From: Craterostigma plantagineum
Lineage: Eukaryota; Streptophyta; Magnoliopsida; Lamiales; Linderniaceae
Assembly: GCA_027422505.1 (NCBI GenBank)
Contig: JAPQWV010000005.1
Coordinates: forward strand, 14,761,501 to 14,825,500
Direction: 5' to 3'
DNA: 64,000 bases
Every line of letters begins with the position of its first letter. The first letter of the stretch is position 1. Below, one piece after another: positions 1 to 9,326 of the stretch. The position numbers and the translations under genes were made by a program. The notes beneath the pieces are model-generated. The model was given only the letters and a program-made list of their open reading frames with translations. It was not told the DNA's origin and did not search any database.

Positions 1-918
1 CATGAAGTAGTAGTTAGCATCCTTCTTCTTTGGAAGTGTGCCTTATCTTGCAAAGTGACCAGTTTTCCCACAGTTGAAGTATTTAATTGGGACTTTAGAG
101 ATTGTGACTTCAGAGGACTCAGTCGGTTTCACTTTGTTCTTCGAGCTTGTAGTTCGAAGACGATTAGCAGAAGATGATGACTTCTTCTTAAGGTATTGCT
201 TAGACATCATCTTGCGATTAAGGCCAACTGTTTCCCAAATTCTCTGACTTCGGGAGGAAGCTCTGAATCCAATGGTTCCTCATCCTCTGAAGTGCTAGGA
301 GCTTGACATGCTTTTCTTTGCGTGAGCGGGAGCTCCTCTTCTCCGAAACTAATGCTATGGAGTCTTCGGCCTGTTTGCCCTTTTGCTCTTTTTGTATCTC
401 GCAGATGTCTTTTTCATGTTGTGCGAGGTTATCAAAAACAGCGTGTATATCCATCTCATCCAAGTCTTTGTTCTGTCTGAGTTGAGTGGATATCTTTTTC
501 CATTCAGTGGGTAGTTAGGACAGAAACCGAATATTCTGATCCATATTTGTCTTCTTGATATCAATTTTTCTCATTTCATTGAGAAGAGTGAGGTAACGCT
601 GACAAAGATCGTGTAAGCTCTCCTCATTTTTAGCTTTGAATGAATTATACGCCGTGAGTAAATTCGCCTTCTTAGCCATGACCTACTTCGGTTCTTTGCA
701 TCATTCTCTCCAGTTCATCCCACATTCCTTTAGCTATTTGGAGGCTATCTATCTGTCTATAGATATCATTGGGGATGCCCTGCATAAGTGTGTTCTTGGC
801 TATCAGATCTGCCTTTGCTATTCTTTTCTCCGCATCGTCGTACTCGCTAGGTAGTTTCACTCGCCTATTGGGTTCTACTGGAGGGTTATTCGAGCTATCA
901 CCTTCTTGATTGATATAA
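1..918 (-). pseudogene. Copia gag, C-terminal part (broken)
   Basis: Minus-strand gag of a Ty1/Copia retrotransposon, the capsid/nucleocapsid precursor. Readable blocks run right to left: a UBN2-type capsid segment at about 860-670 with the GMWDELERMM motif, then the NIRFLS and NLAQHEKDICEIQKEQKGKQ segments at about 560-330, then a decayed zinc knuckle at about 80-30. The knuckle reads YFNCGKTGHFAR followed by a stop, so its first Cys is lost. Several frame changes separate the blocks, so it is non-coding. It is the same gag family as the copies at 42542-43257 and 62683-64000. The N-terminal piece lies at 5093-5239, beyond an inserted element. The element runs off the left edge of the window. 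Confidence 0.85.
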
Positions 919-923
919 AAGAC

Positions 924-1260
924 TGTTGGTCCCTATTACACCAAACAATCTAACCTAGGATGGATTAACCACACAAATAATCTTGAAATCAAAGCAAATG
1001 GTGTGGGGTGCTTGAGAGGATAAGATGGAGGCTCAAAAAAATTTTCTCTCTAGAATAGAAACACTCACAAGCACACCTAACTATGTGTTAGGGTTTTCCT
1101 ATTTATACCACAAGTTGGTATATAATAGGTGGGCCTCTTGTGAAGGCCCATTACATGAATAACTAAGAACTAACCCAACTAAGAACTAGCCCAAAGTTTA
1201 ATAAAGCAAATCAACAAAGATAATACAATGAAATTGAACACTACAAAATATTTCCTAACA
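924..1260 (-). repeat. 3' LTR of non-autonomous element 1
   Basis: 337-bp LTR starting TGTTGG and ending CTAACA on the plus strand. By eye it differs from its partner at 4751-5087 by one base near the right end (CTACAAA against CTACTAA). It contains an inverted TATACC/GGTATA palindrome at about 1099-1130 that could hold the TATA box. Confidence 0.93.
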
Positions 1261-1275
1261 ATCTCCCGCTTAGTG
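1261..1275 (-). other. Polypurine tract of element 1
   Basis: Directly inside the 3' LTR the minus strand reads AAGCGGGAGAT, a purine-rich tract that would prime plus-strand DNA synthesis. Its position fixes the element's orientation as minus. Confidence 0.75.
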
Positions 1276-3217
1276 TTCAATCTTCAGTTCAGCGCGGGAT
1301 ATCTTTGTTGGGCATATTGGAGATCTCGATTCCTACTTCCCCTACAAGGGATATCTCCTCTTCTTGCGGAGGCATTGATGGCTCGGCTAGGACTCACTTG
1401 TTAAGATTCTCCAATCTTCTTCTTCTCGACGCCGGATTCGTCGTCTTCGAATGGAAGTTGTCTGGTTCGGCCACGAAGTTGACTCGTCTGGCTCCAGAAG
1501 AAGGTAGGCGTGGTGCGTAAAAAATGTGGCAAGGCCCATTGAAATGTGACTTTCAAGAGCAGGGAGCTCGGTCTTCAGAGTGGTCAGCGCAGTAGTGGCG
1601 GAATGTGGTGGATGAGATGTGTCATGGCTCCTTCGAGTGTTCCATTATGAACATAATAGCCTGACACATAAGAATGTGCGCGGAGGTAGTGGAAGCCTCC
1701 GGCGGGGTGTAGTTGGTGGAGGTGGCGTGGATGATGGTTGCTGCTGTTGCTGCTATACGATCTTCAACTCATTTTTTATCCTTTACTCCCCCTTGAGATG
1801 ATCTCCGTCTTCGGGATCGTCACGTCGTCCGTGGGACGAGTCTGTCTCTGGTGTTGATGGTGGTGATGATGGTGTGGTATGGTGTTGAGTGAGGCAATCA
1901 AGTGGGATTCTCAGGAGTAGCAGTAATTGGTGTTCCTCCGGGTTCAGTTTTGAACACTGGAGAGACGGAGCAGCATGTGGTGGCGTAGGCGTAGGCATGG
2001 TGGAGTGGTGTCGGTGATGGGACCTTTTCCTTCATAGATCCTCGTTGAGCGCGGCATGGAATGTGTAAGTTCCTCGCTGATTGCTATGAGTCGGGGCTCC
2101 ATCACGAACGGGGTAACTAACCAGACGGGGGTCACAAAGACGCTCCATCGTCACAACATCGAAACATGTGTCCGATGTGCCGCCTGTTTGCACAGGTCAG
2201 AAAGAACCGGAGAGCCACAAAGGCTGTCCGTACGCACGGACGATGAGACAAGCTCGTATCCGTGGCCCATCGACAGTTGTGGTGAGGGTGGCTGTCGTGG
2301 GTCTTCCGCTCTCGGTCACAAGGACGTCATCAAGCGTTCGTGCAAGTTCACGAAGAACCTACGGTGCGTAAAGAGTGTTTGTGTCCTAGAAAATGGAAAA
2401 TTTCGGTGGGTGAGGACACTAGACTCTATGTGAGTGGAAGAGGTGCAGTGAGAGGTGGGGCACTACATGTTCAACATCAACCGTCTCCAAGTGGGGCGGT
2501 GATGGCTAACGTGGTTCCTCTTGTGCGAATGAAACAGCTATCTGCGAAAGGATAGCTGAGTGGTTGGGGGGGTTAATTGCACGGTTGGACCAGATGCCGC
2601 GACTTCTACTCGGGAAACGAACGAGTCGTCTCCTGTACCTATGGGCGAGGTCCGGGTTATGGTGAGATATGATAGAGGAGTGCGATCATCTCGTCGTTGG
2701 TTCGCAGCTCCTCCAAGCGACTTACGTCATCCTCCCGAGATCGTTGATTGGATCTTTGCATGGAGAAGGATGTCGCGCGACCTAGACCTAGACTAGAGAG
2801 GCTAGGGTAGGCTCGTTCCTGGGTTAGGATCAGGGGGGTTTCACTGATCCATGAGAACTATGGTGGCGTGGCGTGATCGCGTTGAAAGGCGACCACGAGT
2901 GATGTCGACGAGGGTGGCCCAAAACTGTTGATCAGACACTTCTGAGGCCCGTCAGGTGGTGGTGGTGGTGAGGGCGTAAAGAGGATCACGGTGGCTTAGG
3001 ACGTCTCCATGTAGCGCACCATGGTGGAATGGATGGCAGTGGGTGGACGGTGGAGTCTGGTACAAGAGATCCACATCGCCTAAGCATCAAGATTGGATGG
3101 CGCGCCCACTGATGGTTGGTTGAACTTTTGTCAACCCTTCTTTGTAGGTCCGGGTTCTGCACGGATTTGTACAGAAGTCATGATGGTTGCTCGCTTCTCT
3201 GACATCCCTTCTTGCAC
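1276..3217. other. Non-coding interior of element 1, left half
   Basis: GC-richer than the flanks, with only short open frames. The stretch at about 1385-1515 resembles two stretches in the sister element (about 33115-33210 and 33365-33440); on the minus strand it can be read as HAYLLLEPDE, suggesting a decayed coding remnant. The stretch at about 2100-2260 also resembles about 33640-33770. No RT, integrase or gag motif was recognised. Confidence 0.6.
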
Positions 3218-3380
3218 GTGGAGCAACCCGTGTAACGTGCATGATGGGGTTGGTTGCTCGCAGTGCATACCGGTCATGAATGTGGAGCAACCCATGTACC
3301 ATTCATGCCGGGGAGTGGTTGCTCACGTCGTGTACCAGTCATGTATGTGGAGCAACCCGGGTACCATACATGCTGGGTGA
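3218..3380 (-). repeat. 64-65 bp tandem repeat resembling Copia protease active site
   Basis: Three units starting GTGGAGCAACCC at 3218, 3282 and 3347, with a partial unit to the left. On the minus strand each unit resembles the Copia protease active-site region, around WYLDSGCSTHM in the intact-looking copy at about 61250-61290 of this window. The bases encoding the catalytic Asp-Ser are missing. Similar units occur in the sister element at about 35250-35390. Confidence 0.7.
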
Positions 3381-3628
3381 GTGAAATTGGCATTTGGAAA
3401 TTCCGCTCTGAAAAGTTTGGGGGTGACCTAAACTTTTTCTATAATGTGCCAATACCATCCTAGGTCGATCGTTGGGTACGGTGATCGTTGCCGCGTTTTG
3501 GATTTGCCTTCAAAATTTCACAAAAAAAAAAAAGAAAACGTCTATACCGAAAATTTTGGCCCAGAAAAATTTATTTCGGAATTTTTTTTTTTTTAAATCT
3601 ATCTAATGATATAAAAAAAATTTTCAAC

Positions 3629-3664
<36 letters not shown>

Positions 3665-3850
3665 ATTTTTCAAACTTATTTAATCCGAAGGGGGGACCAG
3701 AAATTTTTGGTGGTAAAAAACGTTTAAGTGTATTTTTAAAGAGTAATTTTGCAAGATCCGAAGCCAAAAATCGGTTTGTATCAAGTTTAAAGGTCGGGGT
3801 GCAAATTTCTCGGGGGGTGCAAAAATGATGTGTGCAAATGTGCGAAAAAT
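3381..3850. other. AT-rich interior of element 1 with TA microsatellite
   Basis: Low-complexity AT-rich DNA including a (TA)n run at about 3632-3661. No coding signal seen. Confidence 0.6.
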
Positions 3851-4520
3851 GTTGTCCCGAGAAATTTCGTTGAGAGAGTGAGTTGCGAAAACTTTGAAGT
3901 TCCGAAAAATTTCTCAGTTTGAAAAAAAAAAAATTCTCAGTTTTTGAAAGTTTTTCAGGTTGAAAAATTCGCGGGTTGAGGAAAAAGCAGCTGTGTGAGA
4001 GAGACCGCGAAAAAATCATGAATTGTGAACTGAGAAAGTTTCGCAACTGAAAAATTTCTCGGATAGAAATTTCTCAGCCTGGAAAAGAAAATTTCTCGGT
4101 TTTGAAAAATTTCTTAGTTTTGCAAAATTTCTCGGATTTGAAAATTTCTCAGTTTTGCAAAATTTCTCGGATTTGAAAAAATTTCTCAGTTTTAGCAAAA
4201 TTTCTCGGGCAGTGAAAGTTTCTCGGCCAGCGAAATTTTCTCAGGCAAACTTTCTCGGCTAAGAAATTCTCGGCCTAAAAAAAATTTCTCGGCTGAGAAT
4301 TTTCTCGGGTATGAAAATTTCTCGGGCAGTGAAAGTTTCTCGGCCAGCGAAATTTTCTCAGGCAAACTTTCTCGGCTAAGAAATTCTCGGCCTAAAAAAA
4401 TTTCTCGGCTAAGAATTTTCTCGGGTATGAAAATTTCTCGGGCAGTGAAAGTTTCTCGGTTTCGAAATTTCTCAGCCTGAAAAAAAAAATTCTCGGCTAT
4501 GAAATTTCTCGGCCAAGAAC
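3851..4520 (-). repeat. Array of TTTCTCGG motifs in element 1 leader
   Basis: Dense array of TTTCTCGG/TTTCTCAG (CCGAGAAA on the element's sense strand) at roughly 15-25 bp intervals. It includes a 116-117 bp tandem duplication: units start at 4201 and 4318, with a partial third at 4434. The array lies a few hundred bases downstream of the primer site in the element's 5' untranslated leader. Confidence 0.85.
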
Positions 4521-4737
4521 AGTTTACGCGCGACTTCGCTCAAATCTCACTCAAAATCGACGAAACTTGTTCCAAAACTTCAGAAAAACATTTCTAAACA
4601 CATAATCAACCTTTGGGATGTCTAAAAACAACAAATCGAGGTCGAAATCGCCCAAAAACTGAAAGTGACGAAAATAATTTTTCATGCAATTTTTCACTCT
4701 AATCTTGCTCAAAACACGCAAATCCGGTCGCGTTGGT

Positions 4738-4748
4738 CTCTGATACCA
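4738..4748 (-). other. Primer-binding site (initiator Met-tRNA type), element 1
   Basis: The minus strand reads TGGTATCAGAG directly inside the right LTR, complementary to the 3' end of plant initiator Met-tRNA. This marks 4751-5087 as the 5' LTR. Confidence 0.92.
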
Positions 4749-4750
4749 CT

Positions 4751-5087
4751 TGTTGGTCCCTATTACACCAAACAATCTAACCTAGGATGGATTAACCACA
4801 CAAATAATCTTGAAATCAAAGCAAATGGTGTGGGGTGCTTGAGAGGATAAGATGGAGGCTCAAAAAAATTTTCTCTCTAGAATAGAAACACTCACAAGCA
4901 CACCTAACTATGTGTTAGGGTTTTCCTATTTATACCACAAGTTGGTATATAATAGGTGGGCCTCTTGTGAAGGCCCATTACATGAATAACTAAGAACTAA
5001 CCCAACTAAGAACTAGCCCAAAGTTTAATAAAGCAAATCAACAAAGATAATACAATGAAATTGAACACTACTAAATATTTCCTAACA
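4751..5087 (-). repeat. 5' LTR of non-autonomous element 1
   Basis: 337-bp LTR, nearly identical to 924-1260, followed by target duplication AAGAC at 5088-5092. It should carry the promoter, reading leftward. Confidence 0.93.
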
Positions 5088-5092
5088 AAGAC

Positions 5093-5239
5093 TTATGGTC
5101 CCTCGAAGAGTGATTTAAGCAAATCTTCAGCCTGATCTTTAAGCTCAATGAAATTCAAGAACCGACTCCTCCGTACAGTGTATTCGCCTCTTTTGAGAAT
5201 TGGAGGACGATTGTCGTTTCCAAGAGAGTAAGCATCCAT
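5093..5239 (-). pseudogene. Copia gag, N-terminal part
   Basis: Start of the gag interrupted by element 1. The ATG at 5239 begins MDAYSLGNDNRPPIL, followed by the conserved early capsid segment typical of plant Copia gag. An in-frame stop follows close to the insertion point. The rest of the gene lies at 1-918. Confidence 0.75.
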
Positions 5240-6287
5240 TTTCGTTTGTTGAGTTGACGAAGGATCTTCCAATTTTGGACTGATGTTACGTGCTTCACAA
5301 GTAGCAGACTGTTAGTAGCGTTTGGTATTGAAGCAGTCGAGAATTATTTTCGATTTAATCTTTAAAGTTTGATCGAAAATAATTGTGTCGAGATAAAATG
5401 TATTGAATACTGTTCTCGTGCGAGAAAATCGTAGTCAGCAAAAAATTTTACGAGCGAAAAATAATGTTCGAAATATTTTGGTCGAGAAAAATCTCTTAAT
5501 CGTGAATTTATTTCGATCGCAAAAAACAATACGTTTAGTAAGTTTCTCGCTAAGTCAAAATAAATTCGTTGACTGGAAAAGTTTCTCGAATGCAAATGAT
5601 TTGCGCGTAGTCAAACTTAGAAAGTCTGACCGAAAAAGTTTTTCGACGGAAAGTTTTGCACGCGCAAAGGTCAAAATTGGTCTTCGTCGAAAAGATTTTC
5701 GCCAAGTAATGCTCGAGAAATTTTTCTACTAAAGTCGTTCTTGGTAAAGACGACTTTAAGTCTGACCTTGTATTCTGATCAAGAAAAATTTTCGCGCAGA
5801 GTTTTTCGATCGAGAAATTAACCTGATCGAAGAACTTAGCGAGAAAAATTGAAGTTATCGAAAAAATCACAGAATACAAGTAACACTGATTCAGGCAAAA
5901 ACGATGAATTAGACTATGAAATTACAGGTAATTGCTCGTAATCAGATGATGAATACGCGCGAACATACAATTAGACACATTAGAAAGCAAAACATGTCAA
6001 ATTTGATCAAAATCAGAATGTGTTCTAAGCAGTTCTTCGCGCGAACAGTAATCACTCAAATCCGATCGACTCTGCTAAATCGAAGTTCAAACAGCTATGA
6101 ATCTAATCGCAATCGTTGTATATTGCTAACACGAGCACAGAAACATCAAATTCAAACCAATTAAGCACAAAATTAAGCTATTAGATCGAAATTTAGATTC
6201 GCGCCAAACTATTCTTCGTTGGAACAGTATCAGAATTCAAATTTCGATCCAATTCTAACAATTTTTGATTCAAAACAGAACGAATCT
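5240..6287 (-). other. 5' leader of the outer left Copia element
   Basis: AT-rich untranslated leader between primer site and gag ATG, with recurrent CGATCGAGAAA-like motifs. Open frames here are interrupted and match nothing recognised. Similar motif-rich leaders lie at 7178-8522 plus 12995-13553, and similar DNA lies in the 3' region of the giant Copia element (48510-50100, 54140-55750). Confidence 0.7.
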
Positions 6288-6299
6288 GCTCTGATACCA
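6288..6299 (-). other. Primer-binding site, left Copia element
   Basis: Minus strand TGGTATCAGAGC, complementary to initiator Met-tRNA, directly inside the LTR at 6302. It sets the element's orientation as minus. Confidence 0.92.
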
Positions 6300-6301
6300 A
6301 T

Positions 6302-6653
6302 TGTTAGGTCCTGATTTCTCAACTCTATAATCCTAGACTCAAATTCATAAGTTTGAGATCAGAATTATTCAACTTTACCTCACGATCGAAAACTTACTCT
6401 TGAGAGCTCGAGAGAGAATTTCGTCTAGTGTGAGAAGATTTCTTGTGTTTCTCTCTCTAGAAATTGAAATGCAAGCCTTTCGGATCAATTTTCTAAATCT
6501 TCTTATTAATCACAATGTTAGTACATCTATTTATACCAAATATACTTGGTATAAATAGCAAGTAAGTCCTAAACTAAGGACAAATACAATAAAAGCCCCA
6601 ATCTACGAAGACAGCTAATAAATCAAAGCACAATTTAGAAATAGTATTCTATA
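6302..6653 (-). repeat. Copia 5' LTR (left Copia element)
   Basis: About 352 bp, starting TGTTAGGTCC and ending near TTCTATA, where the family norm is TTCTACA. Same family as the LTRs at 13568-13919 and 44686-45041. It holds the shared TATACC...GGTATAAATA palindrome at about 6530-6558. The element is inserted in the gag coiled coil of an older Copia element that resumes at 6654. Confidence 0.87.
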
Positions 6654-7177
6654 CTAACCAAACATTTGTAGTTGTTGGCTAGCCTGTCCTCTAATTCTTT
6701 GACTATCGAGCTATGCTTCTCTAACGAAATATGCTTAGTCTCGCTACTATTGAGGCTCTTAGATAATTCTTCTATTTTCGCACTAGAGCTCCTAAGCTTA
6801 AGTTTGAGACTAGTTGTTTCCTTCTTAGACTTAGTTAATTCGTCCTCTAAGTCTCTTGAACTTTTCCGCTCATTTTTCATGTTAGCATACCTAGTTTGTA
6901 AGGATTCTAACATGTTAAACAATGTAGAGTTAGAAATCAATGCCTCCTTAGAGGATGTGTTAGTTTCATCTTCGTGTGCCAAAGCCAAGTGCGTCTTTTG
7001 TTCGGAATTTGTAGTCTCTTACTTCTTTGAGCGTGACTTGGTCTTTGTGGACTTGTTCTTTAACTCCTTCTCAATTAATCGTAGTTGACGCCAAAACTCC
7101 TTCAGTTGTTCATCAATGTCGGAGCTAAAGTCATCGGAGCTAGTGTCATCAGATCGGGTAATTGAGTAGGTGTCCAT
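6654..7177 (-). pseudogene. Copia gag remnant with coiled coil (older element)
   Basis: The minus-strand ATG at 7177 begins MDTYSITRSDD, and an in-frame stop follows at about 7021. The readable part then continues as a Lys/Glu/Ser/Leu-rich coiled coil (ALAHEDETNTS..., DELTKSKKETTSL, ELSKSLNSSET, LEDRLANN). The same coiled coil lies C-terminal to the zinc knuckle in the copy at 62683-63801. Here the start and the coiled coil are almost adjacent, so the capsid and zinc-knuckle part is deleted. The frame is cut at 6654 by the LTR at 6302-6653. Confidence 0.75.
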
Positions 7178-8522
7178 TTTGGTTTTAAAATTTTATTTAT
7201 TTATTCTTAAAAGTTTTGTTGGATATTTGGATCGTAACGTGTTCTGTGATTTGAATTTGATTTTTTTTAATACTGATTAAAACATTTGGCTTTTAAAATT
7301 TCAGTTTCGAAAAGATTTTGGTTTATAAAGTTTGATTTAAAAATTTAGTAGTATATACAAAAGCTTTTTCTATAATGTGCCAATTTGAAGGTTACTGTTT
7401 TCGATCGAAAAATTTTATTAAGTCTTTTTTTTAATGATAATATAAGGCACTGTTTTCGATCGGAAATAATTCTCGATTAATAGTTTTTCAAGTGAAGATT
7501 TAGAGCACTGTGTTCGATTGTTAAGTTTTTCGAGGAGGTACTGTTTTTAGAAAATAGTTTTGAATTTCAAACAGTTACGTATAGTTTTATGATCGTAAAA
7601 GTTTTGCGATTTGATAAAACGTCGTCATTTTGAGACTTTAATATCTAAACTTTTAAAATCAAATTTTTCGATCGCAAAAGGTTTTGCGGGCGAAAAACAA
7701 GTTTCGCGACGACGACCTGTAAAAACAACTAAACAAAAATTTGCGAATCACGTAAGTGAGTGAGAATTCAATCAAATTGGAAGTCTTGGGGTTAAATTGA
7801 AAATTTTGGACTAGATCAAAACTTTCCGGACTAAATTGAGAACTATTAAGGACCGAAATGTAACTGTAGGGACTAAAATAATATTTTTGGGACTTAGAAC
7901 GCAATTTGCCATGCAAATTAGATGTATCTATATGTGTATCTAAATGTAGCGAGTGAAGAAGATGAGTTCAGGTTTCTCGATCAGAAACAGTCGGGCAGCG
8001 ATGGAAAAAAAAAATTTCGACTGTGGGTGATCAAAGAAGGATTTCTCGATGGGCTTACAATTGGAATCTCACGACCAATTTTTCGCTCGAGAAATCAGCT
8101 TGGAAACGATGGTCGAAAAAATATTTCGATCGAGAAGCTAAGAAAAACGCCATTGCGACGGCAACTATAGTTTGCGACGGCAAATTGATTTCGATCGAAA
8201 GAAAAAAAAAATTTGAGACTGCCTTGCAAAGGAAGATCGATTGAGAACAGCTTTTGCGACGGTGTCCACACTTTGCCATGGAAAAGTGGTCGCAAAAAGT
8301 TTTCGATCGAAGAATAGAAAATTCGATCGACAAAAAAAGAGACGGCGATCGCAAGGGCAATTGACGGGAAATTGCAGTCGCTTTCGTTGGGCAGGTCAAC
8401 GATGATGCGGTCGTTTCTTCAATCGACGGGAAAGACGTTGGCTTCTATCGATCCTTGGATTTGAAGGTTGAGCGACGACGATGAAGCTGCAATGGATTGA
8501 AGAGCAGCGAAGAACAGCAAAG
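7178..8522 (-). other. 5' leader of the older Copia element, proximal part
   Basis: AT-rich non-coding leader with many TTCGATCGAGAAA-like motifs. It continues at 12995-13553 on the far side of the Gypsy insertion; GAACA at 8523-8527 and 12995-12999 marks the duplicated target. Confidence 0.7.
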
Positions 8523-8527
8523 AACAT

Positions 8528-9276
8528 GTTACCCTCGGGATTCGGCTAACGGTAAAATAACCCGCGGCTTGAAATAACCCGCGAAGGGAAGGGGCGAAAA
8601 GCAAGAAGGCAGGAGATCGGGAGAACTCCCCTGTAAGCCCGAGGAACTCCCTCGCGACAAGGAATATGGGAATGCCCTGGAAGATGCTGAATAGAGGAGA
8701 AAAGGAAGGGCCCGACAAGGTTGTTCGATGGAAGCTCGAGAATGAGTCGTTCGGGAGTTCATCGGATAGCCCGAACAGGTCAAGTCAAGAGGAGTCGAAT
8801 GGAAGAAATAGGCCCGAGGAGGAAAAGGAAAGCCCGACCAGGGTGAGGCGACGTCGAGAAGGAAGAGTCAGGGCTAAAGTGGTAAGAAGGATAAAGAAAA
8901 GAGAAGAAAAGAGAACGTGGGTTGAGTGGAGAGACCACGATGCCTGCACGATGTCCGCGGAAAAGGCGGGCGGGGAGAAGACCAGGTCACGGCAATGGAT
9001 TTCGAACCTAGTATAAAAGGTAACGGTTAAGCCATTTTTCAGGTATGCACACTTAAAACGAAAACCATTTTTACTAAGCCTAGCACCTGTCTTACTCCTT
9101 TTACGAGCGAAAACTGACTTAAGCATCGGAGGGGCGTCGCCGGCAACCACCCCGGCCCCCTCTAACTTGTTTCTGTTGGGTTTTTGAGTGTTAGGTATAA
9201 AACGTTCGCCGTCGTTGACCCAAGGGAGCGCGCGAGCTAGTCGTTGAGCCACGGTCGTTTTCAGCGGCACACATCA
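8528..9276 (+). repeat. 5' LTR of the deleted Gypsy element
   Basis: 749 bp, TGTTACCCTC...ACATCA. Compared by eye with 12261-12994 it has roughly a dozen or so substitutions plus a 17-bp extra segment near the start (CGGCTTGAAATAACCCG, a partial tandem duplication). The pair is about 98% identical where aligned, so the insertion is fairly recent. Confidence 0.92.
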
Positions 9277-9277
9277 T

Positions 9278-9294
9278 TGGCGCCGTCTGTGGGA
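9278..9294 (+). other. Primer-binding site (TGGCGCC type), Gypsy
   Basis: TGGCGCCGTCTGTGGGA starts one base after the LTR. This is the primer-site form of Tat/Athila-type plant Gypsy elements. Confidence 0.88.
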
Positions 9295-9326
9295 AGACGT
9301 GAAAATGTGAATTCCCGGAATAAAAT

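Larger units (their letters stand above)
919..5092 (-). mobile_element. Non-autonomous Copia-type LTR element 1 (young, complete)
   Basis: Complete LTR element on the minus strand: 5-bp target duplication AAGAC (919-923 and 5088-5092), TG...CA LTRs of 337 bp at each end, a primer site complementary to initiator Met-tRNA beside the right LTR, and a polypurine tract beside the left LTR. The 3.5-kb interior has no gag, RT or integrase reading frame; open frames are short and scattered. By structure it is a LARD-like derivative that must borrow proteins from an autonomous Copia element. It is inserted in the gag of the surrounding Copia element, splitting it between 918 and 5093. A sister element of the same family lies at 31897-35981. 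Confidence 0.93.

Noticed and set aside
2056..2433. 125-codon frame in element 1
   Set aside because: Not conserved in the sister element and overlaps other frames; no recognisable motif.
4738..4748. Possible tRNA gene (initiator Met sequence) here and at the other primer sites
   Set aside because: Only the short 3'-end complement is present, immediately inside an LTR; no cloverleaf can be formed.
8666..9016. 116-codon plus-strand frame, repeated at 12390-12734, and 155-161 codon frames on the opposite strand
   Set aside because: They lie wholly in the Gypsy LTRs; duplication reflects LTR identity, composition is low-complexity Arg/Glu, and no domain is recognisable.
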